Origin: Candidatus Odyssella thessalonicensis L13
Lineage (GTDB): Bacteria > Pseudomonadota > Alphaproteobacteria > Paracaedibacterales > Paracaedibacteraceae
DNA: 64,000 nt
Direction: 5' to 3'
NCBI RefSeq assembly: GCF_000190415.1
Contig: NZ_AEWF01000001.1
Location: 657,932-721,931 of the forward strand
The notes beneath the pieces were generated by a model that saw nothing but the letters and a program-made list of their open reading frames with translations, had not been told where the DNA came from and did not search any database. Below are positions 9,620-17,965 of this stretch, piece after piece; within the stretch, counting starts at the first letter, position 1; each line of letters begins with the position of its first letter. The translations under genes and the position numbers were made by a program.

Positions 9620-10426
9620 ATGCGAAAATATATCTCAAGTTTATCGATCTGTCTGGCCTTTATGCAGGGTGTAAGTGCCATGGAGGCTCCTGAAGAAGAG
9701 TCCCAGTCCACCCGTGTTTCCCATCTGTTTTTATTAAATAAAGAAGATCCAGCAGAAGTTAGAGTTGGCCTTTTTACTCCCTCTGCAGCCTCCTCCCCCG
9801 AACTTCTGACCTGTGGGGTTAAGCTAAACAAATTTACTGATGAGGCAATTCTGGAGCATGCAGAACACCATCTTGGCATCACAATTCCTAAGGAAGCTAT
9901 TTCTTTAATCGGACGCCTTGAGGTTCTACCTCACTATAAGAAACAAAAATCTTGGTCTTTTCTGACGACAATAGCTGTTATTCTAGGAATGCCTGGCGAC
10001 ATTAAAGAGGAGGAACGGTTACCCCTTCCTGCACAGAAAACGACTCACTTTTATTACAGCGCTGCTTTAACAAAAGAGGCTATTGGAGAAGTTCAAAATG
10101 TAATCTGGTATTCAGCCACCAATGCACCGGCTGATGTGCAGTCTGCATTAAAAGTTATGAACCGATTATATGCTCATGAAGAGATCACCACTCATGCGCA
10201 TGCGCAAGAATTAACCCAGAACTTTGCACCGAAGAGTCTACTTTCAACTCTTGAGATTTTCTTTCCCCCTCAATATATTGATGAATATTTCAAAAATTGT
10301 CTTGTTCTTCAACAATTTATCAAAGAGGAACATAAGAAAGAAGAAAGCAGAGCACAAACTGCAAAAGGAGTGATGTTTGCTTTAGCAGCAATAATTCTCA
10401 TCCCCAGTGCAATTTTCTCGCACTAA
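9620..10426 (+). CDS. Exported protein with faint Nudix-like features
   Basis: Protein of 268 residues. The frame is open from a TTG at 9596, but ATG 9620 (GGAGA 9 nt upstream) begins a clean signal peptide, MRKYISSLSICLAFMQGVSA-ME. The mature N-terminus (SHLFLLNKEDPAEVRVGLF, then GVKLNKFTDEAILEHAEHHLGI) recalls a degenerate Nudix hydrolase: the helix keeps the spacing of RExxEExGI but lacks the Arg and one Glu, so catalysis is doubtful. A C-terminal hydrophobic segment (VMFALAAIILIPSAIF) may be a membrane anchor. It precedes a similar-sized exported protein by 24 nt, likely one operon. The Nudix relation is weak inference. Confidence 0.7.
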   Translation: MRKYISSLSICLAFMQGVSAMEAPEEESQSTRVSHLFLLNKEDPAEVRVGLFTPSAASSPELLTCGVKLNKFTDEAILEHAEHHLGITIPKEAISLIGRLEVLPHYKKQKSWSFLTTIAVILGMPGDIKEEERLPLPAQKTTHFYYSAALTKEAIGEVQNVIWYSATNAPADVQSALKVMNRLYAHEEITTHAHAQELTQNFAPKSLLSTLEIFFPPQYIDEYFKNCLVLQQFIKEEHKKEESRAQTAKGVMFALAAIILIPSAIFSH

Positions 10427-10450
10427 TTTTACACTCATAGGAGATTAATT

Positions 10451-11101
10451 ATGAACTTTTGGAAACTAGCTTTGTTCTTCATTTTAGCACAAAGCACAAC
10501 ACTTACCCACGCTATGGAAACTAGAGAAATTGAAGACCGGAGCCACAAGATTGTTGTTTGCCTTGTTTCAACAACGGATAGCACATATCTTGCTAAACTT
10601 AAAAAAGGCAATGCCTATGTTTTACCTGAAATATATGCTTCGTCCACAAAACCTTTAGAACAAACTGTTCGTGAGTATGGTCAGGAAGAATTCAACCTTT
10701 CTTTAGAGCATATTTATCCTCTCTTTCATATTGAAGCTCGCAATAAATCTGGCCTTTGCCACACTTATGATTATTATGTGGCACTTGCTCCTGAAATGAT
10801 TAAACGTCAAGATCTAGAGTGGAAGGAAGAGGAGATTCATCAAAGATATCAACTGGATTATCAGTATGAAGCTACATCAACTAAGCGTGCTGCTTGGACG
10901 CTGAAGATTATACGGTTTGCTAGCTACGGACAAAAAGATGATCACATTCAAATCTCCAGTGTTTTTGGAAAAATCTTAGCAACCTATGGCGATGCTACAG
11001 GCTATATGACTTGTGTTCCAGAGGTTCTTAACTATTATTTTAAAAAACGGGCCGTCAAGGAAGCTCATGAGGGCATCGATCATTCATGCATTCTTTTTTA
11101 A
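10451..11101 (+). CDS. Exported protein, Nudix-like remnant fold (weak)
   Basis: Protein of 216 residues with a signal peptide ending THA-ME and a good AGGAGA ribosome binding site 7 nt before ATG. The mature part (KIVVCLVSTTDSTYLAKLKKG, YVLPEI, then PLEQTVREYGQEEFNLSLEHIYPL) has the layout of a Nudix domain: first strand, LPxG-like turn, and an RE..EE helix with an extra residue, so the metal-binding box is not intact. It follows the previous exported protein by 24 nt and probably forms a pair with it. It ends in CILF, which resembles a CaaX prenylation box; that would matter only if the protein reaches a eukaryotic cytosol. Confidence 0.68.
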   Translation: MNFWKLALFFILAQSTTLTHAMETREIEDRSHKIVVCLVSTTDSTYLAKLKKGNAYVLPEIYASSTKPLEQTVREYGQEEFNLSLEHIYPLFHIEARNKSGLCHTYDYYVALAPEMIKRQDLEWKEEEIHQRYQLDYQYEATSTKRAAWTLKIIRFASYGQKDDHIQISSVFGKILATYGDATGYMTCVPEVLNYYFKKRAVKEAHEGIDHSCILF

Positions 11102-11306
11102 ACCTAACAGTTAAATAAGAGACCTGCATAATAAGAGAGGTGATAAGTGGATACAATGGAAGGTAATCTAAAAAGGTAAGAAACAAGTAGGTTTAAATAG
11201 TAAGACCTATCTAATCATTAAATTCTCTCTATTTTTCTTTTTATTCTTCTACCCTTTTTTATCCTTTATGCTAATTTTATTCAGCAAACAAAATAAGGAA
11301 GTAAAA

Positions 11307-12608
11307 ATGGGTAATAAGAAGATTAAAACCTCTCGCTACATCTCTTTTGCCTTTTTAGGGATCATTAGTCCTTTCATTAACTTGCTTCAAGCAAATGAAA
11401 AGAATCTCCTAGAAGAAGAAAGAGAACCCGAACTTTACCACCTCTCTTCTGCAACCTCTTCAGATAGGCATAGCGAGCAGCCAGACACTGATATTTGTGA
11501 TCTGCTAAGCTGTATAGCCAAGAATTATTCTTCTTCCTTGGATGAGATTGTTCCTCTGCTAAAGCCTTTACTTACCCCTTCTATGAGCAAAGCGGACATC
11601 TCTTCTCTCATTGATTTTGCCTTGAAAGTGCCTTCGAATGAGCTTCCTCTTATTTTTTCTTTAATCAAGAGCGTTTGTATTGAAACAGAAGGAACTTCAT
11701 ACATCAAAAAGTTAAGTGAATCCATTTTAGGGATAGCGCCTGAGCAGCGCGAGGGGACAGTTGCAAATGCTCAGCATTTATTTACTCCGCATATAGACAA
11801 TTATGGACGTGCAGAGATATTGACTGCTGTCAAAAAAATTCCTTTCGCACACCAAGCGAACATCATTCAATTAAGCTTGTATTTAATACAGCCCCAGATG
11901 AATTGGCTTGATCGCAAAGAAATATTGAGGAAAGTTTCCGAAATTCCCTCCAATTGTCGTCTACGTACCATTAAGTTAAGCTTATCTTTAATACAATCCG
12001 AGATGAACGGCTATGATATAGTTAACCTGCTAAACTGCATTAACCAGAATTATTCTCCCGCCCTTGAAGAGATTATTCCTCTATTAAAGCCGGTACTTAC
12101 CCCTTCTATGGACGGAGCAGATATTTCCTCTCTCATCGATTTTGCTGTAAAAGTACCCGCGAATGAGCTTCCTCTTATCTTAGCCTTGACTGAGAGCGTT
12201 TGTACTGAAGCAGGAGGGCTTTATTACTTTGTAACGTTGGCAGAGATCATTTCAGAAATAGCTCCTGATCAGCGAGAAGTGACAGTGGAAAATGCTCAGC
12301 ATTTATTTGCTCCAGATATGGGAAATTATGAGCGCGAACAGATGTTGAAGGCTGTAAAAAAGATTCCCTTCGAGCAGCACGAAAGTGTTATTCACCTAAG
12401 CTTGCGCCTAATACAATCCGAGATGGATTGGGTTGGTCGCAAAGAACTTTTGAAGAAAGTTTTCAAAATTCCTTCCCCACGCCGTGAACCTACAATTAGA
12501 CTAAGCTTGCGTTTGATACAACCTCAGATGGATTGGGTTGATCGCATACTCATAATTGATGAAGCCAATGAGATACCTCTTCTAGATCAAGAAAGGGTGA
12601 TAAGTTAG
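11307..12608 (+). CDS. Exported 35-residue-repeat alpha-solenoid protein, truncated by TAG
   Basis: Protein of 433 residues built from tandem repeats of 35 residues with the pattern hLSLRLIQ-x-MDW-x-RKE-hhxK-h-xIP. A 525-bp (175-residue, five-repeat) block is duplicated: LLSCIAKNYSSSLDEI at 11502 returns as LLNCINQNYSPALEEI at 12027. The frame opens at 11268, but ATG 11307 with AAGGAAG upstream begins the signal sequence (hydrophobic stretch SFAFLGIISPFINLLQA). The TAG at 12606-12608 falls inside a repeat; the same frame continues to 12695 with LEQLMVPEMRVTEVISLL, which still fits the repeat, so this stop looks like a recent nonsense mutation. Function unknown; a protein-binding solenoid is likely. 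Confidence 0.75.
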   Translation: MGNKKIKTSRYISFAFLGIISPFINLLQANEKNLLEEEREPELYHLSSATSSDRHSEQPDTDICDLLSCIAKNYSSSLDEIVPLLKPLLTPSMSKADISSLIDFALKVPSNELPLIFSLIKSVCIETEGTSYIKKLSESILGIAPEQREGTVANAQHLFTPHIDNYGRAEILTAVKKIPFAHQANIIQLSLYLIQPQMNWLDRKEILRKVSEIPSNCRLRTIKLSLSLIQSEMNGYDIVNLLNCINQNYSPALEEIIPLLKPVLTPSMDGADISSLIDFAVKVPANELPLILALTESVCTEAGGLYYFVTLAEIISEIAPDQREVTVENAQHLFAPDMGNYEREQMLKAVKKIPFEQHESVIHLSLRLIQSEMDWVGRKELLKKVFKIPSPRREPTIRLSLRLIQPQMDWVDRILIIDEANEIPLLDQERVIS

Positions 12609-12695
12609 CTAGAACAGCTAATGGTTCCCGAAATGAGAGTCACAGAGGTCATTAGCCTGCTTCGTAAATTCTCTTCTTCTGGCAGTGCACAATAG

Positions 12696-13226
12696 TTGGT
12701 GAATCTATTGTCTTGAAGAGGCTTGGGGAGGGGATGGGATCTTCATGCCGCCCCACTCTCGGCTGCCCTCGTCGCTTTCGTCATTGGAGCGATCAGGGCT
12801 CATTTATAGGAGGGCGAAAGACGCTGTTAGAGATTTTTTATGAGAACAAAGAAAGTTGCATGCTGGTTTTATGATCGAGCGTTTGTCCGCACGGTGGGGG
12901 AAGGTAAGCCCTATGGGGCTGAGCTAAATTGGCAAAGGAGCAAAATTATAGTGATTGTCGACGATAAGTCATGTCATAAGAATGATAGGATTTTTACTAA
13001 GTTTCTCTGTCTTTTTATCTTTAATCTCGTCTAACGGCGGCCCTACCCCCTAGATAACCCACTTACTTATTAATAATTTATTTGCCTATCAAGGGCAGAA
13101 AATAATCTGTTTTACCCCTGTACTTGATTTTTGAGCCCATCTAGGATTAAAGATCTAAAGTATATCTATTGTTAACGATTTTATGGCAAACTAACTGCGA
13201 ATAGCTAGAGGCCAAGGGACAATCAA
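12696..13226. other. Gene-poor region with a GC-rich islet
   Basis: No gene that I can support. The part from about 12720 to 12920 is clearly more GC-rich than its surroundings and has short open frames on both strands (a 64-codon frame at 12840-13034 plus, and a 32-codon frame on the minus strand), none with a recognisable product or convincing codon use. It may be a decayed gene or a small horizontally acquired fragment. The remainder is AT-rich and presumably holds the promoter of the response regulator. Confidence 0.4.
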
Positions 13227-14228
13227 ATGAATTCATTACTATGCTGTTATTTTCCAACAAAAGTTATTTTTGTAGACGATAACTCAAGTATTTTAAAAAG
13301 CTTAGCACTAATTATCGATCATAATTTAGCTACCTACGATTTCTTTGATAATCCTTATCAAGCATTAGAATTTGCCAACAATTGCCAGGCTATTGATTTT
13401 TTGCCGTCCGCCTTTCCGATGCGAGAGCATAAAACTGATGAAATTTATAAAGCAATTTTCTCTTTTCAGCGCTATGAGGAAGTCTCAACGGTTATTGTTG
13501 ACTACGAAATGCCCAGTATGAAAGGGTTAGAATTCTGTGAAAAACTTCAGAATCCCTATATTCGCAAAATATTATATACGGGCGTTGCAGATGAAAAAAT
13601 TGCAATCGAAGCATTCAATACAGGTCTTATTGATGGCTATATTCGTAAACAGGACGAAAATGAAAAGCAAGCCTCTATTCTTAACAAATTTATTGCGCAA
13701 AGCCAGCTGAAATATTTTAAGGCGATTACCGACATTTCCCTCGAAGCCTTAATTAAGAAAGATATTGTATATGAAGATCACAGAGAGTCCCCCCTTTACG
13801 ATCAGAGCTTCATACAATACTTTAAGGAGTTGGTAGAGAAAAATCATATCACTGAATATTACTTTAACCAAGACACAGGTGGATTTGTGTTCTTGACTGC
13901 CAAAGGTAAAGTCAGTGCCCTGTATGTGTTAAGTAACGAATTTTTCGATGATGTACAATCAGGATATATTATGACACTTGAGCAAGAAGTTTCTCAAGAC
14001 AAGGAGCTTTCCTCTTTAAGAAGCGCCTTAGATGAAAATCTGAAAACCCTGTGTTTTCCCTTTCATGGCAATAATAAACATCCAGATGTTAATAATTGGG
14101 ACAAATATGCTTATCCAATTCAGGTGGTGCAAGGGAAAAATAGATATTTTGTCGCCTATGTGCCAGACGTGGATTATATCAGCGCTTCAGAAGTTTTCTC
14201 TTTTAATAGATATCAGCGGAAAAGATAG
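13227..14228 (+). CDS. LqsR-like response regulator with non-DNA-binding output domain
   Basis: Protein of 333 residues. The receiver domain starts with VIFVDDNSSI (acidic pair Asp17-Asp18), has the phospho-acceptor Asp92 in VIVDYEMPSMKG, the Thr118 switch residue (LYTGVAD) and Lys141 (YIRKQD). The acceptor lies far downstream because about 30 extra residues are inserted between strands 2 and 3, as in LqsR of Legionella. The C-terminal half (about 160-333) has no helix-turn-helix, GGDEF or kinase motif. The gene converges on the CqsS/LqsS-type kinase gene, its likely partner. The receiver is secure; the LqsR comparison is from memory of the family and needs an alignment. Confidence 0.8.
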   Translation: MNSLLCCYFPTKVIFVDDNSSILKSLALIIDHNLATYDFFDNPYQALEFANNCQAIDFLPSAFPMREHKTDEIYKAIFSFQRYEEVSTVIVDYEMPSMKGLEFCEKLQNPYIRKILYTGVADEKIAIEAFNTGLIDGYIRKQDENEKQASILNKFIAQSQLKYFKAITDISLEALIKKDIVYEDHRESPLYDQSFIQYFKELVEKNHITEYYFNQDTGGFVFLTAKGKVSALYVLSNEFFDDVQSGYIMTLEQEVSQDKELSSLRSALDENLKTLCFPFHGNNKHPDVNNWDKYAYPIQVVQGKNRYFVAYVPDVDYISASEVFSFNRYQRKR

Positions 14229-14315
14229 GAAGTAAGGATACGAGCACCTTTCCAATTAATCTGCCAGACTGTTAGAGAAAGTAGATGCTTATCCCTCTTA
14301 AATCCCGTCAAAGGC

Positions 14316-15572
14316 TTACTCTTTAACCACAGGAAAGCTCAAAGTAAAGTGAGTAAATTCCCCTTCAACTGAGTCACAGGTAATGTCTCCGCCGGATTTC
14401 TGCATGACCATTTTACAAAAAGCAAGCCCGACCCCCGTACCATGATCGGTATGACTATAAAATTGGTCGAAAATATGCGGGAGGATATCTGGCGAAATAC
14501 CTTTACCGGTATCTTTAAAGTGGAGGGTATTGAACTCTTCACCTTTTTCACTCCAAATGCAGATCTTACCTTTTCCAGCAGCTTTAACATAATGAAGTGA
14601 GTTCTTGAGCAGATTAAAAAAGACATGCTTGAGTAAGTGAGTATTTGTCTCAATTTCAAAATTCTCAACACTTTCAAACGAGATTAATTCTTCTTCTGCA
14701 TCAGTTAAAGAATAGGCTTTGAGAGCAGTTTCTACACAATCTAAAATCTTACATCGCTCAAGAACAATTTTTGAGGGGGCATCTTGGAGGTTCAAGAGAA
14801 GTGTATCAATGACCGTAAAAGCACCTCTCGACACTCTTTCTAATTCAGTAGGGACCAATTTAAGAGGCTCTAAAATCTTATCACTGACGTAAGGTAGACT
14901 CTCTTCCTTTTCTTGCATAATTTGCTGGGTCTCTATAAGAGTAGGCAAATACTTTTTTAACCCTGTCGCCATATTAGCCACAGCCGCTAAAGGGGTACGC
15001 ATCTCGTGCGCTATCGCAGCTGCTTGCATTCTGAGTGACTGCTGTTTTTCTTTTTGAATGTGCTCTTTATCATAAGAAAATAAGCCTCCGATTATTATTG
15101 CTCCAAAAATCGTGAAAATAAATTCATACAAACTAATAGAGCCTACCTCGAGATAAAAAGGAGCTAAATAAAAGTAGAATGCTATATAACCTATACTAGC
15201 GCCAATAATAAATATTGTGAGAGCAGTTAAGAGATTCAACAGCAAAAATAGAAAGAAGAAAGATGACATGAAGTTCATCAGCCATACAACTGACGCATGG
15301 TATTTAAGCGTCATAAAAGTAAAGAAGAATGGCAAGCAAAAAGTAACTGTGAAATACCAGTATAAGGTAAAAATGCGTTTATACTTTAGCCTCCATAAAT
15401 CTTCACATACAAGGCCTAAGCATAATAGAGTTGCACAAAACCTTAAAATAAAGTCAGTATAATTACCATCTATAGCTATCCCCTTATTCCATATTATCCA
15501 GTATAAGGGGTAATTAGTTGCCATTACTGTTCCAAATAGTTTTATGCTACCTTGGGAAGGTTCAACTTTCAT
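14316..15572 (-). CDS. CqsS/LqsS-type sensor histidine kinase
   Basis: Inner-membrane histidine kinase of 418 residues. The N-terminal 165 residues form about six membrane helices and resemble the sensor of Vibrio CqsS and Legionella LqsS, including YPLYWIIW, ILRFCATLLCLGL, FTVTFCLPFFFTFM and VVWLMNFMSSFF. The H-box follows (AIAHEMRTPLAAV, phospho-acceptor His189), then an N-box (VFFNLLKNSLHYV), G1 (FKDTGKGI), F-box-like FDQFYS and G2 (GTGVGLAFCK). CqsS and LqsS sense alpha-hydroxyketone autoinducers; ligand here is unknown and no CqsA/LqsA-type synthase lies in the window. It lies 42 nt downstream of a haem-oxygenase-like gene in the same direction. Confidence 0.9.
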   Translation of the reverse strand: MKVEPSQGSIKLFGTVMATNYPLYWIIWNKGIAIDGNYTDFILRFCATLLCLGLVCEDLWRLKYKRIFTLYWYFTVTFCLPFFFTFMTLKYHASVVWLMNFMSSFFFLFLLLNLLTALTIFIIGASIGYIAFYFYLAPFYLEVGSISLYEFIFTIFGAIIIGGLFSYDKEHIQKEKQQSLRMQAAAIAHEMRTPLAAVANMATGLKKYLPTLIETQQIMQEKEESLPYVSDKILEPLKLVPTELERVSRGAFTVIDTLLLNLQDAPSKIVLERCKILDCVETALKAYSLTDAEEELISFESVENFEIETNTHLLKHVFFNLLKNSLHYVKAAGKGKICIWSEKGEEFNTLHFKDTGKGISPDILPHIFDQFYSHTDHGTGVGLAFCKMVMQKSGGDITCDSVEGEFTHFTLSFPVVKE

Positions 15573-15614
15573 AGGATCTCCTCAAAGCCTTTATCAAGAA
15601 ACAGCAGCAAAATA

Positions 15615-16322
15615 TTATTTTTCTATATATTGGAATATGGTGTCTGATAAAGTCTGCCACATCTTTAACTGATGTTCGCCTATAAAAGTAAAAGAATCCT
15701 TAACATAGGAAGAATTTTCTTTCCAGATAGTAGAGAGATTTCTCTCTGTTGTACTAAAATGTTGCGCATTTAGATGAACTTTAAAAAACAACAATCCCTT
15801 TCGAGGTGTATTTAATGAACTGGCTAGCTCTGCCAAATATTTATAATCCACATTATCTAGCCTTTCATACGCTGAAAACGCAGCAAATCTTTCTTCCTCA
15901 CTATGGTGTGCTAACCATCTAAGATGGCCTTTATTATACTCTTGGATAAACGGAAGGTGAGTCTTGTTTTCTATAATTTCCTCAGTTAGATCCGCTCCAT
16001 GACTAGACGCAAAATCAATATACATCTGCTCATGAGATTTAGCAGAACTGTTAAATTCTTCTGCTATATTAGTTAAAATGATATCTTTGATCAATTTGCT
16101 GGAGGCATGATTTCCAAGAAACCAAAGGAAGTCATGAAAGTGACCCCTGACATGATAAAATAATCTAGCAAAATATGTCTTCTGCGCTTGTGTCCACTGA
16201 GAAGTAAGAAGGGGATTAAACAAATCTATTTTTTTTAGAGAAGAAGAATAGTTGTGGTCCCATTCACATAAAAAATGTAATAATTCTTCTTTGCCCACAG
16301 AGGCTTCTAAAGCTATTTTCAT
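15615..16322 (-). CDS. Haem-oxygenase-like (iron-containing redox enzyme family) protein
   Basis: Protein of 235 residues, all-helical, resembling the haem-oxygenase-like oxidase/oxygenase superfamily (CADD, TenA/PqqC, Haem_oxygenas_2). Candidate metal-site segments occur in order: NIAEEFNSSAKSHEQMY (Glu and His), FAAFSAYERLDNVDYKYL (Glu and Asp) and FFKVHLNAQHFSTTE (two His; the usual HxxxD spacing is not exactly kept). No signal peptide, so cytosolic. It is the promoter-proximal gene of a two-gene unit with the CqsS/LqsS-type kinase, 42 nt apart. A role in making or modifying the kinase ligand is plausible but is inference only. Confidence 0.7.
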   Translation of the reverse strand: MKIALEASVGKEELLHFLCEWDHNYSSSLKKIDLFNPLLTSQWTQAQKTYFARLFYHVRGHFHDFLWFLGNHASSKLIKDIILTNIAEEFNSSAKSHEQMYIDFASSHGADLTEEIIENKTHLPFIQEYNKGHLRWLAHHSEEERFAAFSAYERLDNVDYKYLAELASSLNTPRKGLLFFKVHLNAQHFSTTERNLSTIWKENSSYVKDSFTFIGEHQLKMWQTLSDTIFQYIEK

Positions 16323-16641
16323 CTTATTGACTCTTCATTTTCGTTGCTTGTTTATTATTTTTCTCAATATTTACTTTTAAATTTAAAAGATATGGTTGAG
16401 ATATCCTTATCCTATCAGGATATAATTATCGATTACCATCTCTTCAATACCTATGTTTGAAAATATCTACTTAGGGTTGATAAAAAGAGAGGAAAAAAGA
16501 TTATATTTTTGAGTTAAGCTTAAGAAGCTAAAAAGCTATTTTATTGTTTAATTTAAAGCAGTTCAGAAAGAGACCGTAAACATTCATAAAGCATGGAAGA
16601 GAAGATAATTCTACTCTATATATAAAGCCAAAAAATTTGAG

Positions 16642-17033
16642 CTAAGGATAGAATATCCTTAACCTTACTTCTATCTTATAGGAGAATGGCAAAGTAAGAT
16701 CGAGATTTCCTATAAGAACACCTTGAGCGATATTAGTTGACTGAGCCTCCCCCTCCCGGTCTTTGATAACCAAGGCATTTAAGCGAGCAGCTGTTAAGAT
16801 GCCTGCACTGTCAGCGACTGCTGTTCGCGTTCCGCGACACATCCCCCGACGGCTCCGCCGCCAATGGTTGCACCCTCCCCGCTAGCATCGGCAGCCGCAA
16901 CCCGAGGGAGAAAATTACTATCATTACATCTTTTTTGACAAATAATCGTCCTATCTTTTCTGCCACTCTTTTTGCTATAAGGTAGGGAGACTGGTTGATA
17001 GATAGTCTCCCTAATTGGTTTAATGGGGGGATC
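16642..17033 (-). pseudogene. Degraded gene with Gly-zipper segment
   Basis: Two overlapping minus-strand frames look like pieces of one decayed gene. The first (17033 to 16794, no start codon) reads through a Cys-containing segment (ICQKRCNDSNFLPRVAA) into a glycine-zipper-like GATIGGGAVGGCVA, then stops. The second (16842 to 16642) continues with TAVADSAGILTAARLNALVI, the kind of Ala-rich continuation expected after a Gly zipper. A frameshift near 16800-16840 would join them. The segment is more GC-rich than its surroundings. The product might have been a small membrane or bacteriocin-like protein; I do not recognise the family. Confidence 0.4.
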
Positions 17034-17145
17034 CTAAGAAATTACGCGTTTTTTTGAAACTTTCTTAACTTATTTGATGTTATTCCTAAGGGTAGCTTTC
17101 CCCTTTCTAAGGTTTAATAGACAAGCTAGCTAATGGAGGACTGAT

Positions 17146-17781
17146 TTGACTGGCCCCAAAATAACTGCGCTCGATTCAATTAAGGTTACCCTGTCTATGG
17201 CATGGCGAGCAGCCATTATTGCCTTCGGGTACATTATTGTCTTAAACTGGATAAGTTTGCCAACGTTCTTGATAGCCAAAATAGTTGAATTGTTGACCGG
17301 CCATAATTTTGTAGATGCCGTTTTCCAGCAGTTGAGCAATCATCCAGTTATCGATTCTGGAGGCACATGGGTTTTTATCCAGGCTTCCATATTAATTGTC
17401 CTGGCGAGCATGACGCGGGATACCTTAAATACCGCCTCTTATAAAACATTTAAGTTTATGCCGGGCATCTCTAAAATCACTAATGTAAAATATATCTTGC
17501 TTCTTTGGCTGGTGTTTTTTCTTATCCCTATGATCTGTCACATTCTGTGGCATAAATTGGCCCCGATCCTCCAGACGTTACAGTATGGAAACGGAATCGC
17601 TGAGCCCGGCTGGGATCTTAAAGAGAGATTTCACTGGGCTTTCACCGTTTTAAATTTCGTTCCTCTTAGCTTACCGGGATTTGTCAAATTTCTGATTTGG
17701 GCCCTTTTAAACTATTATGTCATTACCCGTGGGCTGTTTGGCATTCACTTTCCGACCACACAACCAGATAAATATGACTAA
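17146..17781 (+). CDS. Hypothetical inner-membrane protein
   Basis: Protein of 211 residues with about four hydrophobic helices: AIIAFGYIIVLNWISLPTFL (about 23-43), a second at about 77-89 (WVFIQASILIVLA), ILLLWLVFFLIPMICHILW (about 118-136) and a C-terminal FLIWALLNYYVITRGLFGI. No family recognised. The start is a TTG with a strong GGAGGA 5 nt upstream. It stands alone between gene remnants and is followed by a hairpin at 17880. Membrane location is well supported; function unknown. Confidence 0.75.
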   Translation: MTGPKITALDSIKVTLSMAWRAAIIAFGYIIVLNWISLPTFLIAKIVELLTGHNFVDAVFQQLSNHPVIDSGGTWVFIQASILIVLASMTRDTLNTASYKTFKFMPGISKITNVKYILLLWLVFFLIPMICHILWHKLAPILQTLQYGNGIAEPGWDLKERFHWAFTVLNFVPLSLPGFVKFLIWALLNYYVITRGLFGIHFPTTQPDKYD

Positions 17782-17879
17782 AAGGGATGAGGTGCTTCTT
17801 TAATTTAAACTTTTCTTACAAATCTTCTAAGCGCTGATCGGCTACTCTCAGCGCCACGGATAGATATAAATGAGTAAAG

Positions 17880-17901
17880 CAAAGCCGCTTTAGCGGCTTT
17901 G
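17880..17901 (+). terminator. Hairpin, possible terminator
   Basis: Perfect 9-bp stem CAAAGCCGC / GCGGCTTTG with a TTTA loop, about 100 nt after the stop of the membrane protein gene. No long T run follows on either strand, so termination is plausible but not certain. Confidence 0.5.
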
Positions 17902-17965
17902 TCCCCTTGACTATTAAAGTACTCCTACTTCGTTGGTTTGCTTAAACATTACTCTTAAAGAAATT

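Noticed and set aside
12840..13034. Plus-strand 64-codon frame with Cys/Trp/Tyr
   Set aside because: No family, no clear ribosome binding site, unusual composition; treated as part of an unassigned islet.
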